The notes under the pieces: generated by a model
Told to the model about the DNA's origin: nothing
The model's database searches: none
What the model saw: the letters and a program-made list of their open reading frames with translations, nothing else
Shown here: one piece after another, positions 34,596-42,648 of the stretch
Numbering within the stretch: position 1 is the first letter of the stretch
Layout of the letters: every line of letters starts with the position of its first letter
Assembly: GCF_000297095.1 (NCBI RefSeq)
Contig: NZ_AEEA01000019.1
Coordinates: 97,728-161,727 of the forward strand
DNA length: 64,000 nt
Reading direction: 5' to 3'
Source: Treponema primitia ZAS-1
Lineage (GTDB): Bacteria > Spirochaetota > Spirochaetia > Treponematales > Breznakiellaceae
Program-made: the position numbers and the translations under genes

Positions 34596-35243
34596 TCAGG
34601 GATCTATTTTGATGGGGATATAGTCAGGATCCAGCGCCTGGTGGATAAAACCTGCCTCCCTCAAGGCCTGTTCCCCCTGGGCCAGGGATTCCAATTCCTG
34701 CCCCAGCAGCTTAATATCCCCGAACCTGGAACGCCGGGCGATTAAACTTTCCGCCAGGAGATCCGGGTTCAGCCGCTCCGTCATGGAAAGGGCGATCCTA
34801 CAGAAGATTTCCATTTTGGGAAGAGCCGGGGAACTCCTGGGGAAAATATACGTGGCACTGCGGATTACCCGTTCGGAAATAAGTTCCGCCCTCTGGCTTT
34901 TACCCGGCACAGCTTCCGGAACCGGCGGAACCTCTCCGGCGGATTCCCGGTGAAATAGCAGCCCCGGTTCGGCAGGCCTGACGGACTGGGAAACGATTAT
35001 GGTCCCCAGGGCACAATAGGCAGTTAAACCTGGTATGCCCTCATCAAAATCAATTTTTCCGGGCGCCTCAAAATAGCGCGCTATTTTTCTGTTTATACAA
35101 AACTGACCGATTAATTGCTGTATTAAACACCCTACAAAAGAGCCAATCAGGATTCCGGTTATCCCTCCAACGGCTCCGACAATCGCCCCCAGGAGGGGGC
35201 CTATCCAATTTTTTACAGACGAAAATTTCATTGTACTATCCAT
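34596..35243 (-). CDS. Glycine-zipper membrane protein, unknown function
   Basis: 215 residues. Residues 12-45 form a glycine-rich membrane segment (IGPLLGAIVGAVGGITGILI). The rest is soluble and helical, containing ARYFEAPGKIDFDEG and a C-terminal ALDPDYIPIKIDP. The layout recalls DjlA/TerB-type proteins (membrane anchor plus helical bundle), but key TerB residues are not evident. It is the last gene of a three-gene minus-strand cluster and overlaps the preceding gene by 8 nt. It converges with murA across an 19-nt gap. Confidence 0.6.
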   Translation of the reverse strand: MDSTMKFSSVKNWIGPLLGAIVGAVGGITGILIGSFVGCLIQQLIGQFCINRKIARYFEAPGKIDFDEGIPGLTAYCALGTIIVSQSVRPAEPGLLFHRESAGEVPPVPEAVPGKSQRAELISERVIRSATYIFPRSSPALPKMEIFCRIALSMTERLNPDLLAESLIARRSRFGDIKLLGQELESLAQGEQALREAGFIHQALDPDYIPIKIDP

Positions 35244-37077
35244 GTTGGGATGCTAAAAATATCAGGGACATGATGAAACAGAGCAATGCCCCGGCGACAG
35301 CGATTATGATGGCGGCGGAAAATCCCAGGGAAAGGAGCATCCAGAGCTCCAGGATATTGGAAATTCCCCGGATTAAATCTATCATCCAGTTGAAGACCAG
35401 CGGGATAATTACCAGCATGGGGAACCCCAGGTACCGGGGCTTCGTTTTTGCCCGGAAGCGCCAGCCTATGATGATAGCCAGAATGGAAAGGTATAAAAGG
35501 CTTATCGGATCGGAAATACGGCGCATAATTTCCGCTTGGAATACCTGCGGGATATACCCATAGTTTCCAAAATCCCTGCCCATGGCTAGGATATCCACCA
35601 GGAAGAGGCTGTCCACCCTGCGGCGGGCTTTGGAAAGCCGCAGGAAATGTTCGTAGGTGGTATCCAGGGCTATCTGAGCATCCCCCAGGTCGGAATGTCC
35701 CGGACCGGTCCATAGGGGCTCCCACCGGATCGTTTCATCGTACCGGCTAAGGGCTCGCAGCAGGATAAGCAGCCTGGGCTTTCCCTGGACCGTCATGGGG
35801 ATAAGCTTGGCATACCGGGCTTCCATCTCGTATAGGGGCTGGTTGTTTCCGTCAAAGGCAACAATCTCAAGACCGATGGCGTAGGAAAAATCCGGGTAGG
35901 TCATGAGGGAGTCGGCCCGCATTACGACCCGACCCCCGGGAGTTCCTGCGGACGACTGACCAAGCGCCTGGGCCGTGGGTACCAAGGGGATGGAGAATAC
36001 CGCTCCGGTGAGGTTTTCCCCTATGCCCGCCTCTATTTCATCAATAAAGAAGGCAACCCCGGTGGTTCCCTGCTCGCTCATATCGAGGAATTTAGCCACA
36101 TCCGGATCTTCCGGGCTTAGTTCAGCAAGCTCCCTGAAAATATAATAAGCCCGGATCCAGTCACTGGAAACCATGGCCTCGTACCCTTTCCGCTTAAGAT
36201 GGTACAGGGAATAGTTTTGGGCTTCACGAATGCCGGGCTCCATGGAAGAGACGGCGTTCCAGGCAAGACTTGCCGTCCGGGCAGCTTCCTGGGCTTCAAT
36301 ACTCCCCGCCCTGGCTAATTGGGATGCCAGGGTGGCAAGCCAGTGGGCGTCATAGTACCGTTCTTCGGCTAAGGCCGCTTTGGCCAAGTTCAGGGCCTCC
36401 GAGGCATCCCGAAGCGCCTTCCGTAGTTCAGCCAACTCGCCTTCCCGGTTTGCGGACCCTGGTCCCGAAGCCGGCCGGATACCACTTCCCAAGGCGCCTC
36501 CGGAAAACCGGACCGTCTCTATCCCTACGGTGACCGTTGCCCTAGCCTGGTCCATAACGGAACTCAGGGGCCATATATTTTCACAGATTGCGAGAAAATG
36601 GGATGCTTCCTCCCAATTTCTTTGTGCGGCGGCTATTTCTGTCCTCTCCTTAGCCATTTTGAATAGTTCGCCCTTAAAGCGCATATTCGATTGGTATTCC
36701 TGGGCAAGGGGAAAGGCGATAAAGAACAAAAGCCCGTAGCATGCGGCGGCGATTATAGCAGCAAGGATAGCCCCCTGAATATTTTCGATAAATTTTGGAG
36801 AGAACCGGGGGAAATTCTCGTCTATATCCGTTTTAAATCCAAAGGGAATAACCAGGGATGCCATGGTCAAAGCCGGAAAGAGACCGATAAAATCCAGGAC
36901 ACCCTGCGTAAAACGCCACGGCAGGGAAAAGTACTCCAGGGGGATCGCCCCGCCGGGGAAAATAAAGCGGTAGGCCACCACAACGACAAAGGAAACCACG
37001 ATATAGATGATAAAAATTCCTACTTTGTTTCCGGCGAATTTCCCCGCAGAGGAAACAAGACTCTCCCGGTTTATCAT
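35236..37077 (-). CDS. Large multi-span membrane protein, unknown (spirochaete-type)
   Basis: 613 residues. N-terminal membrane helices at ~18-40, ~62-80 and ~102-126. A long soluble central region (~130-510) with helical, TPR-like pieces (YYDAHWLATLASQLARAG, AYYIFRELAELSPEDPD). C-terminal membrane helices at ~525-542, ~552-572 and ~580-608. I recognise no family. It overlaps both neighbours by 4-8 nt, so the three proteins are probably made together and may form one envelope complex. Confidence 0.7.
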   Translation of the reverse strand: MINRESLVSSAGKFAGNKVGIFIIYIVVSFVVVVAYRFIFPGGAIPLEYFSLPWRFTQGVLDFIGLFPALTMASLVIPFGFKTDIDENFPRFSPKFIENIQGAILAAIIAAACYGLLFFIAFPLAQEYQSNMRFKGELFKMAKERTEIAAAQRNWEEASHFLAICENIWPLSSVMDQARATVTVGIETVRFSGGALGSGIRPASGPGSANREGELAELRKALRDASEALNLAKAALAEERYYDAHWLATLASQLARAGSIEAQEAARTASLAWNAVSSMEPGIREAQNYSLYHLKRKGYEAMVSSDWIRAYYIFRELAELSPEDPDVAKFLDMSEQGTTGVAFFIDEIEAGIGENLTGAVFSIPLVPTAQALGQSSAGTPGGRVVMRADSLMTYPDFSYAIGLEIVAFDGNNQPLYEMEARYAKLIPMTVQGKPRLLILLRALSRYDETIRWEPLWTGPGHSDLGDAQIALDTTYEHFLRLSKARRRVDSLFLVDILAMGRDFGNYGYIPQVFQAEIMRRISDPISLLYLSILAIIIGWRFRAKTKPRYLGFPMLVIIPLVFNWMIDLIRGISNILELWMLLSLGFSAAIIIAVAGALLCFIMSLIFLASQHG

Positions 37078-38093
37078 GGGCGCCCCTCCCGCCGCTTCTT
37101 CCGGCGCGGCTCATGGCCCCTCCCGATCCGGCCACGGACCAGGCTGCCCAGGAATGTATACAGAAGGATAAGCAGCGCGAGTCCGATAAAAATAACAGGA
37201 CTTATTATGGAGGCGTCTATCCGCTTGTCAAAAAAATTGAGGATAAAGTCCTGGACGATCCGGGAATCGACGAAGGTTTGAAACGCCAGGATGCCTCGAA
37301 ATACCAGGGCGCCGGAAAAGAGATTCGCCAGGGGCCAGGAACTGAGATCCAGCACAAAGCGGAGGGACACCAGCAAAAAGATAAGGGCGCCCCCATAAAT
37401 AGCGAAGGGAATGAGCCCCTTACCTAGTCTGGTTTCAAACTGATTCGCCACCAGGGCTGAATCAACGAGAAAACCATTCATCAGGTAGGATTCCTCATCC
37501 CTGAAGGGGGCCGGTGGCAGGGCTATGATGGTATTATTAGGCCCCGAAGGTACCTCCTGGTAAATCAAAGGGCGCCCGGGGATTGATACCATCCGGGGAC
37601 TTCCCGCTTCACCGGGATCCCCCAGGACCACCATTACCGTATCCCCCTGGGAAAGAATAAGCCCTGGGGCGCCCAGGGTTTTCAGCTTTTCGCCGGATCG
37701 GCTTGATGAAAACAGAGGTAATTGGAGAGTATTATCGGATTTAAGATGGAGGAGACCCAGGGATACCCCCAGGGCAGCGCCGCCGGCCAGAATAAAGAGG
37801 CAAAAAATAGCCGCGGGCATGGGAATAGCCTGACGGGCGGTATAACTAAGGCTTATCAGGATAGAAATATATAGGATCAGGGGCACTATTTTCTGGAGGG
37901 CGGAAAGAAATTCCCGCAATTCCACCGGGGAGCCGATAGGAATGGTCCGTGCGGCATCTAAGGTAAGCTGCATGTACCTGAGAACCCCACCAAGAATAAG
38001 GGCTACGATAAAAGTGAGGCTAAAAAAGAGCACCAACCGTGCTATGTTTTTCATTACCTCTAGCCTAGCATGAGAAATCCCGGTTTGCAACAT
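37074..38093 (-). CDS. Multi-span membrane protein, unknown
   Basis: 339 residues from ATG 38093 (GGAAGG about 10 nt upstream). ATG 38054 (MKNIARLVLFF) is an attractive alternative because it puts the first membrane helix at the N terminus. Membrane helices lie at ~17-40, ~68-86, ~92-113, ~236-256 and ~295-318. A periplasmic loop of about 110 residues (DNTLQLPLFSSSRSG to VANQFETRL) includes a small beta-rich domain. The C terminus is strongly basic (RRKKRREGRP). It overlaps the next gene by an ATGA. No family is recognised. Confidence 0.65.
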   Translation of the reverse strand: MLQTGISHARLEVMKNIARLVLFFSLTFIVALILGGVLRYMQLTLDAARTIPIGSPVELREFLSALQKIVPLILYISILISLSYTARQAIPMPAAIFCLFILAGGAALGVSLGLLHLKSDNTLQLPLFSSSRSGEKLKTLGAPGLILSQGDTVMVVLGDPGEAGSPRMVSIPGRPLIYQEVPSGPNNTIIALPPAPFRDEESYLMNGFLVDSALVANQFETRLGKGLIPFAIYGGALIFLLVSLRFVLDLSSWPLANLFSGALVFRGILAFQTFVDSRIVQDFILNFFDKRIDASIISPVIFIGLALLILLYTFLGSLVRGRIGRGHEPRRKKRREGRP

Positions 38094-38120
38094 GGGGGAA
38101 AAGCCTTCCGGGCACTTATC

Positions 38121-38363
38121 CTATACACAGTTTATGCACAGAGGAACACTTGGTGATTTTGCATGGGTTTTTAGGCGGGTGGGGAAAATTTAGATAACTC
38201 TAAACGGAAAAAACATTAAATATAGTAAATAAAATATATAATTCCTTGTATTGTATAGAATTATAAATCAAACTATAAATCCCGGATACATAGGAAAACC
38301 GGCGGTGTATAAAAACTGATACACCATCTTTATAATTCCCAGGGTATCAACAATTTATCCACA
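38121..38363. other. AT-rich intergenic region with DnaA-box-like sites and an inverted repeat (possible replication-related site)
   Basis: Between the membrane gene and pspA there are 319 gene-free bases. DnaA-box-like sequences: TTATCCACA (38355-38363, exact), TTATGCACA (38132-38140, fits TTATNCACA), CTATACACA (38121-38129, one mismatch) and GGTGTATAA (38304-38312, minus strand, one mismatch). The core 38185-38280 is strongly AT-rich. GGTGTAT/ATACACC (38304-38310, 38319-38325) is a perfect inverted repeat. dnaA and dnaN are not nearby. It could be an origin, a DnaA-titration site or a regulatory region. Confidence 0.4.
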
Positions 38364-38412
38364 GGTATTTAACACAATACGGATTAGTATTATTCGAGAA
38401 CTTCTCGGAGAT

Positions 38413-39108
38413 TTATTCGGTTTTTTCCGGTAAAGCTTTCATTTTTTCTTTTAGCTCCAGGAGCATCAGATCCGCAGTATCATCCGACTTTTCCAGTTCG
38501 GCAAACTTCTTTTCCAGGTCGTTATTGGCGGAAAGATCCTCCAGCTCCTTAGCTGCATCCGCCTGGGCTTCCAGTTGGTCCACCTTCTGGGCTATACGGT
38601 CAAAGGCGTCAAAGGCGGTTCGATTACCGGTTACGCTGGACATGGTGCTCTGGATCTTCTGCTGGGCTTCCGCGCGCTTGGCCCGGGCTATAAGTAAGTT
38701 CTTTTTCCGCTGGGCCTCGTCAATTTTGCTCTGCAGTTCCTTCAGGGATATTTTAAGCTTATCCACCGCCGCTTTCTGGGCTTCCCACTGTTTACGGTAC
38801 TCCGCCGAAGCGTTTTCGTATTCCTGCTTACGGAGCAGGGCTTCCCGGGCCAGGTCGTCCTTGCCCGCCCGAACCGCCAACATGGCCTTCTTTTCCCATT
38901 CCTGGGCCAGGCCTTCCTGGTTTGCGGTTTCTCGCTCAAGCTTTTTTTCGTCCGCAATGGCCATGGCCACCGCTTTCTTTGATTCAATGAGCTGGGTATT
39001 CATATCGATCAGAAGCTGGTTGAGCATTTTTTCCGGGTTTTCGGCCTTATTTATTAGATCATTCACATTTGAAGAAACAAGGGTTTTTAATCTTGAAAAA
39101 ATTCCCAT
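38413..39108 (-). CDS. pspA: PspA/IM30 family membrane-stress protein
   Basis: 231 residues. It starts MGIFSRLKTLVSSNVNDLINKAENPEKMLNQ, the amphipathic N-terminal helix plus first coiled-coil helix of PspA/Vipp1, followed by long alpha-helical coiled coil to the end. These proteins assemble on the inner membrane and maintain its integrity. It lies 21 nt after a YbjN-like gene in a minus-strand group of STAS, YbjN and PspA. No PspBC or PspF genes are near, so control probably comes from the shared promoter at 40205-40233. The short palindrome CGAGAACTTCTCG (38395-38407) lies after the stop. Confidence 0.9.
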   Translation of the reverse strand: MGIFSRLKTLVSSNVNDLINKAENPEKMLNQLLIDMNTQLIESKKAVAMAIADEKKLERETANQEGLAQEWEKKAMLAVRAGKDDLAREALLRKQEYENASAEYRKQWEAQKAAVDKLKISLKELQSKIDEAQRKKNLLIARAKRAEAQQKIQSTMSSVTGNRTAFDAFDRIAQKVDQLEAQADAAKELEDLSANNDLEKKFAELEKSDDTADLMLLELKEKMKALPEKTE

Positions 39109-39129
39109 AGTATCTGACCTCCCGCCAAA

Positions 39130-39531
39130 TTATCGGTATTGAGCAAGCAACGGATAATGCTGAATCAGGGCAAGACTAAAGGCGTCAAGGGAAGCCCGGA
39201 ATTCAGTATAATCCATGGTATCGTATTCCAATGTATCAATTAAAACTATTTTGTTCTCCTCCAGGGCATAGGCGCCATGCACTAAATCGCTGGCGTTGAG
39301 CTCCAGGAGCTTGGTGAACAGTTCGAGACGGTTTTCCTTGGGGGCGTCCATTACCACCACCCTAAAAACTACCAGGGGTTCGTTCAGGGCTACCGCCACC
39401 CCTTCCATACCGTGTTCCTCATCATCAATAAGCCAGACATTTTTGCCAATTTCCTGATAGGTAAACATGAGGTCGATAAGGTACTGTTCGATCTTATTCT
39501 CTCCGCGGGAAACTTCGTTATAAGTTGCCAT
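39130..39531 (-). CDS. YbjN-domain protein
   Basis: 133 residues with a CesT/YbjN-like alpha-beta fold: a helix (NKIEQYLIDLMFTYQEIG), strands NVWLIDDEE and PLVVFRVVVMDAP, a helix (NRLELFTKLLELNAS), strands AYALEENKIVLIDTLEYDT, and a final helix. YbjN proteins are proposed chaperone-like regulators of stress and motility. It sits between the STAS protein and PspA, with small gaps on both sides, and probably acts with PspA (inference). Confidence 0.75.
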   Translation of the reverse strand: MATYNEVSRGENKIEQYLIDLMFTYQEIGKNVWLIDDEEHGMEGVAVALNEPLVVFRVVVMDAPKENRLELFTKLLELNASDLVHGAYALEENKIVLIDTLEYDTMDYTEFRASLDAFSLALIQHYPLLAQYR

Positions 39532-39563
39532 GGGATCTCCGATGGGTAAAATATGAATCAGGT

Positions 39564-40115
39564 CTAACCGAGGAATACCTGTCCCGAATTATCAATAGCC
39601 AGGATGGTTTTACATTCGGAACATCGGAAACGGCCAGGTTTCAACGCCTTAAGTTTTTTGGAACAAATGGGGCAGGAGAAAACCTTTGGGAAGAGTGAAA
39701 GCTGCTCTCCGGGTACGCCGCTGCGGAAGAAATTAACCGAATCATCAAGGTTATCCTTAATATTGAAAAACTGGGAGAACCCCAACAATTGGAATACTTC
39801 GTACACCTTGGGCTGGATTTCCAGCAGAACCAGATCACCGCCCCTGGGCTTTACGGACTTGAGGAAGGCGGTAAAAGACCCGATACCGGTGGAGGAAACA
39901 TAGTTAAGCCCCCCGCACTGGAACACCAGACGGATAAATCCCGCATCAATGGCCTTGGCCACCCGCTTTTGGAAATAATTTGAATTATACGTATCGATAT
40001 AGCCGGAGAGGTACAGAACAAGGCACCCTTCAACCTCAGATATTTTTTGTAGTTTTATCTTGAGGCTTTCGTCCTTTTCGTCATCGAACCCGGATACGAT
40101 CTCGTTGTTAGTCAT
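39564..40115 (-). CDS. STAS-domain protein with C-terminal zinc ribbon
   Basis: 183 residues from ATG 40115, chosen because AAGGGAG precedes it; an upstream ATG (40196) lacks a ribosome site and reaches the promoter. The STAS domain (~15-125) contains VLYLSGYIDTYN and GLNYVSSTGIGSF, where the serine pair is the usual phosphorylation site of anti-sigma antagonists. The C-terminal zinc ribbon (~147-175) has CPICSKKLK and FRCSECK, four cysteines. A STAS domain fused to a zinc ribbon is unusual. It heads the group with YbjN and PspA, suggesting partner-switch control of the membrane-stress response. Confidence 0.82.
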   Translation of the reverse strand: MTNNEIVSGFDDEKDESLKIKLQKISEVEGCLVLYLSGYIDTYNSNYFQKRVAKAIDAGFIRLVFQCGGLNYVSSTGIGSFTAFLKSVKPRGGDLVLLEIQPKVYEVFQLLGFSQFFNIKDNLDDSVNFFRSGVPGEQLSLFPKVFSCPICSKKLKALKPGRFRCSECKTILAIDNSGQVFLG

Positions 40116-40197
40116 GACGCTCCCTTCGCCCAAAATCAACTCCCTATAACTTCGTTGACATAACCCACCGGATATTCCGGCATCGGCCCTTAACACT

Positions 40198-40233
40198 CTA
40201 ATATATCATATTAGCTCGTTATGGCTTTGTCAA
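40198..40233 (-). promoter_or_regulatory. Promoter of the STAS-YbjN-PspA genes with an operator-like repeat over the -10 box
   Basis: On the minus strand, TTGACA (40228-40233), a 17-nt spacer and TATGAT (40205-40210). The perfect inverted repeat CTAATAT-ATC-ATATTAG (40198-40214) is centred on the -10 box, so a bound dimer would block polymerase. ATG 40115 lies about 90 nt downstream. Confidence 0.6.
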
Positions 40234-40360
40234 ACCTCGTTATTCATTTAAGATTTCCTATCAATATATAGCATATTACAATACCGGTTCATCGTCAACC
40301 GCTAAAATTGGGGCAATTTCTACGCTTCCCTATCTCCGAAAAAAACGGATAAAATAACCC

Positions 40361-41092
40361 ATGAATCTCTCGGATCTGGTGATAATTCTCTGCCGCCCCT
40401 CAGAACCGGGAAATGTGGGGGCAGTTTGCCGGGCTATGAAGAACATGGGCCTTACCCGGCTGCGTCTTGTAGCCCCGGCGCCTGGCGCTAAAACATCCTG
40501 GGATGACACTGTGCTGCTGGCCCGGGCGGTTCATGCGGAGCAGGTCTGGGAGGATGCGGAAACCTTCGACACCCTGGCCGCCGCCGTGGAGGACCTTTCC
40601 CTGGTAATCGGAACCACCCGGCGCCGTGGTCACCATCGGAAAGCGGTAACCCAGACCCCGGAGGAATGCGCCGCCTTCCTGAAATGCCACCCCGGCCCGG
40701 CAGCCCTGGTTTTTGGCAACGAGCGTACCGGCCTTGAGGATGCGGAACTCAACCTTTGCAATCTGGCCTCCCACATCCCTGTGGACGATGCCTTCCCTTC
40801 GCTGAACCTTTCCCATGCGGTCCAGATTTATGCCTACCAGCTCTTCCGTACCCTGGACCCCCGCCCTTCCCCGGTGGCAGGAACCTGGGTACCCTTAGAC
40901 CGGATCAGCCAGGATGCCTTGGTCAAGTCGATAAGCGATTCCCTAGCCGGCCTGGGCTTTTACAAACAGCGGGGCCGGGAAGAACAGGAGCGGTTCCTCC
41001 GGGACGTTTTTGCCCGGGCGGGACTGACCGCCGATGAGGGGCGGTATCTGGGGAATATCTTTGCAAAAGCGGCGAGACTTAGTTCTTCTTAA
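40361..41092 (+). CDS. trmJ: TrmJ-type tRNA/rRNA methyltransferase (SPOUT)
   Basis: 243 residues. VIILCRPSEPGNVGAVCRAMKNMGL at the N terminus, ALVFGNERTGLED and IPVDDAFPSLNLSHAVQIYAYQLFR form the three SPOUT motifs that build the knotted SAM site. TrmJ methylates the 2'-OH of position 32 in tRNA anticodon loops. Other TrmH-family targets are possible. Its 3' end overlaps the converging glycosyltransferase gene by 14 nt. Confidence 0.85.
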   Translation: MNLSDLVIILCRPSEPGNVGAVCRAMKNMGLTRLRLVAPAPGAKTSWDDTVLLARAVHAEQVWEDAETFDTLAAAVEDLSLVIGTTRRRGHHRKAVTQTPEECAAFLKCHPGPAALVFGNERTGLEDAELNLCNLASHIPVDDAFPSLNLSHAVQIYAYQLFRTLDPRPSPVAGTWVPLDRISQDALVKSISDSLAGLGFYKQRGREEQERFLRDVFARAGLTADEGRYLGNIFAKAARLSSS

Positions 41093-41852
41093 ACACCCGG
41101 TAAATCAAAAGCAGTATTTTATAGTAAAAATAAGGGAACAGGCGGAGAAAACGGAGGGGGTGCTGGAAACAGTAACCGAACCATTCAAGGCCCCGGTCAA
41201 AAACCGCGCGGGAGGGGCGCTTTTTACGTTCCGCAAAGACATCGAAGATATCGCTGCACCAGAGCCGCAGGCCGGAGTTGAGAAGGTTGGTGTTTCGGGC
41301 AATCCACCGTTCTCCGCCGTGGACCCCCTTGCCGATGAGCAGCAGCGAGGGGGAGGCTTTTCGTATGGCTTCCAGTATGGTGTTTTCGTCCTGGCGCTTG
41401 AAGTTGCCCACAAAGCGGCCGACTATCCGGAGTTTCGGGAAGGTTTGGCGTATGTTTTTTTCGGTTTTTTTGAGGATCCGTGGTTTTGCCCCTAAAAGGT
41501 AGACCGATAGTTCCCGGTTTTCCAGGATAGTCAGAAGGCTGATGATAAAATCAAAGGGCATATACCGTACCGGAGATTTACCGGTTAAGAACCGGGAACC
41601 GCCGATTAAACTTTTCGAAATGGGGAGGATCAGGGCGGCTTTTTGTACAAAGTCCCGGTATTCGTTAGCCCCCCGTGCCCGCAGCAGATCCCAGAGGGAC
41701 AGGAGGACGATGTGTTTGCCCTTAATACGCCCATCCTTCTCCGGGGCGAGCAGCTCATAAACCTTTTCGGTTAATGCTTCCTGGGGCACTATATCTAGGG
41801 GAACCTTTAGGACGTTAATCCGCTCTATCGGTGCGGTGTTGTCAGAGTCCAC
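41079..41852 (-). CDS. WecG/TagA/CpsF-family glycosyltransferase
   Basis: 257 residues. NVLKVPLDIVPQEAL, LPISKSLIGGSRFLTGK, ELSVYLLGAKPRILKKTEKN and SPSLLLIGKGVHGGERWIARN match the WecG/TagA family, which transfers an N-acetylmannosamine-type sugar to a lipid-linked acceptor at the inner membrane. The C terminus is basic and aromatic (FRLFPYFYYKILLLIYRVFKKN), as in membrane-associated members. It overlaps rsmE by 28 nt and so is probably cotranscribed with ctpA and rsmE. The acceptor glycan is unknown. Confidence 0.85.
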   Translation of the reverse strand: MDSDNTAPIERINVLKVPLDIVPQEALTEKVYELLAPEKDGRIKGKHIVLLSLWDLLRARGANEYRDFVQKAALILPISKSLIGGSRFLTGKSPVRYMPFDFIISLLTILENRELSVYLLGAKPRILKKTEKNIRQTFPKLRIVGRFVGNFKRQDENTILEAIRKASPSLLLIGKGVHGGERWIARNTNLLNSGLRLWCSDIFDVFAERKKRPSRAVFDRGLEWFGYCFQHPLRFLRLFPYFYYKILLLIYRVFKKN

Positions 41853-42646
41853 GTTGTACTCTCCAAAAGAATGATCCGAACCGCCGCTGCCGCATAGAGA
41901 GCGGCGGTCTCGGTCCTCAAAACGGTATTTCCTATAACCAAGGCTTTGAATCCCGCCGTCAAAAACCGGGAAACCTCTTCCGGGGAAAATCCTCCTTCAG
42001 GGCCTATTGCGAGGACAACCAGATCAGGATTAATACTAAGATAACCATGGAATCCGCTCTGTGCAAGGGGTACGGCGGGACCTATAGGGTCCTGATGGAG
42101 GATGATCCCCAGCGGGCGTAGGGCCCGTTTTTTTACGGTTTCCCAGTAATCCAACAAAGCCTCCATCGTACAGGGGGGAGCAATTTCCGTAGCGGTGGAG
42201 GAACCGCTCTGCTGCCGGGCTTCCTTAATAATCCGGCGCCACCGTTCCACCCGTCCTGCCCCCTCGGCCTGGGGTATGGAATAATCGGAGCTAAAGGGAC
42301 GGATTTCGGCAATGCCGCCCTCGACAGCCTGGCGGACTATGAGATCCAGCTTGGCGCCCTTGGGCAGAGCCTGGAACAAAATTATGGGGGGCAGGGATGT
42401 TTCGCCGATCGGCGTCCGGTTGATCTGCTCTCCGGGGTGACATTCCCCGGTAAGGCAGTTATCAGACACAGACTGCACCAGGACCCGGACTTCGCTGCTA
42501 AGGCTTTCGGCGCCGACTGGGAGAAGGGCATTAAAAACCGCCCCCTCCTTTAAGCGGCGGACCCGGACCAGATAATGAAAATCCTTGCCGGTTAGCCGCA
42601 CTATCCCCTGGGAATCCGGAAGGGAGGGTAGGATGAACAGTTTCAC
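41825..42646 (-). CDS. rsmE: 16S rRNA (uracil1498-N3)-methyltransferase RsmE
   Basis: 273 residues. A PUA-like N terminus (FHYLVRVRRLKEG) is followed by a SPOUT domain with FQALPKGAKLDLIVRQAVEGG, KEARQQSG, VVLAIGPEGGFSPEEV and GNTVLRTETAALYA. The enzyme methylates U1498 of 16S rRNA. It lies 2 nt after ctpA and overlaps the glycosyltransferase gene by 28 nt. The C-terminal tail (TTWTLTTPHR) is a short extension beyond the family's end. Confidence 0.93.
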   Translation of the reverse strand: MKLFILPSLPDSQGIVRLTGKDFHYLVRVRRLKEGAVFNALLPVGAESLSSEVRVLVQSVSDNCLTGECHPGEQINRTPIGETSLPPIILFQALPKGAKLDLIVRQAVEGGIAEIRPFSSDYSIPQAEGAGRVERWRRIIKEARQQSGSSTATEIAPPCTMEALLDYWETVKKRALRPLGIILHQDPIGPAVPLAQSGFHGYLSINPDLVVLAIGPEGGFSPEEVSRFLTAGFKALVIGNTVLRTETAALYAAAAVRIILLESTTWTLTTPHR

Positions 42647-42648
42647 TC

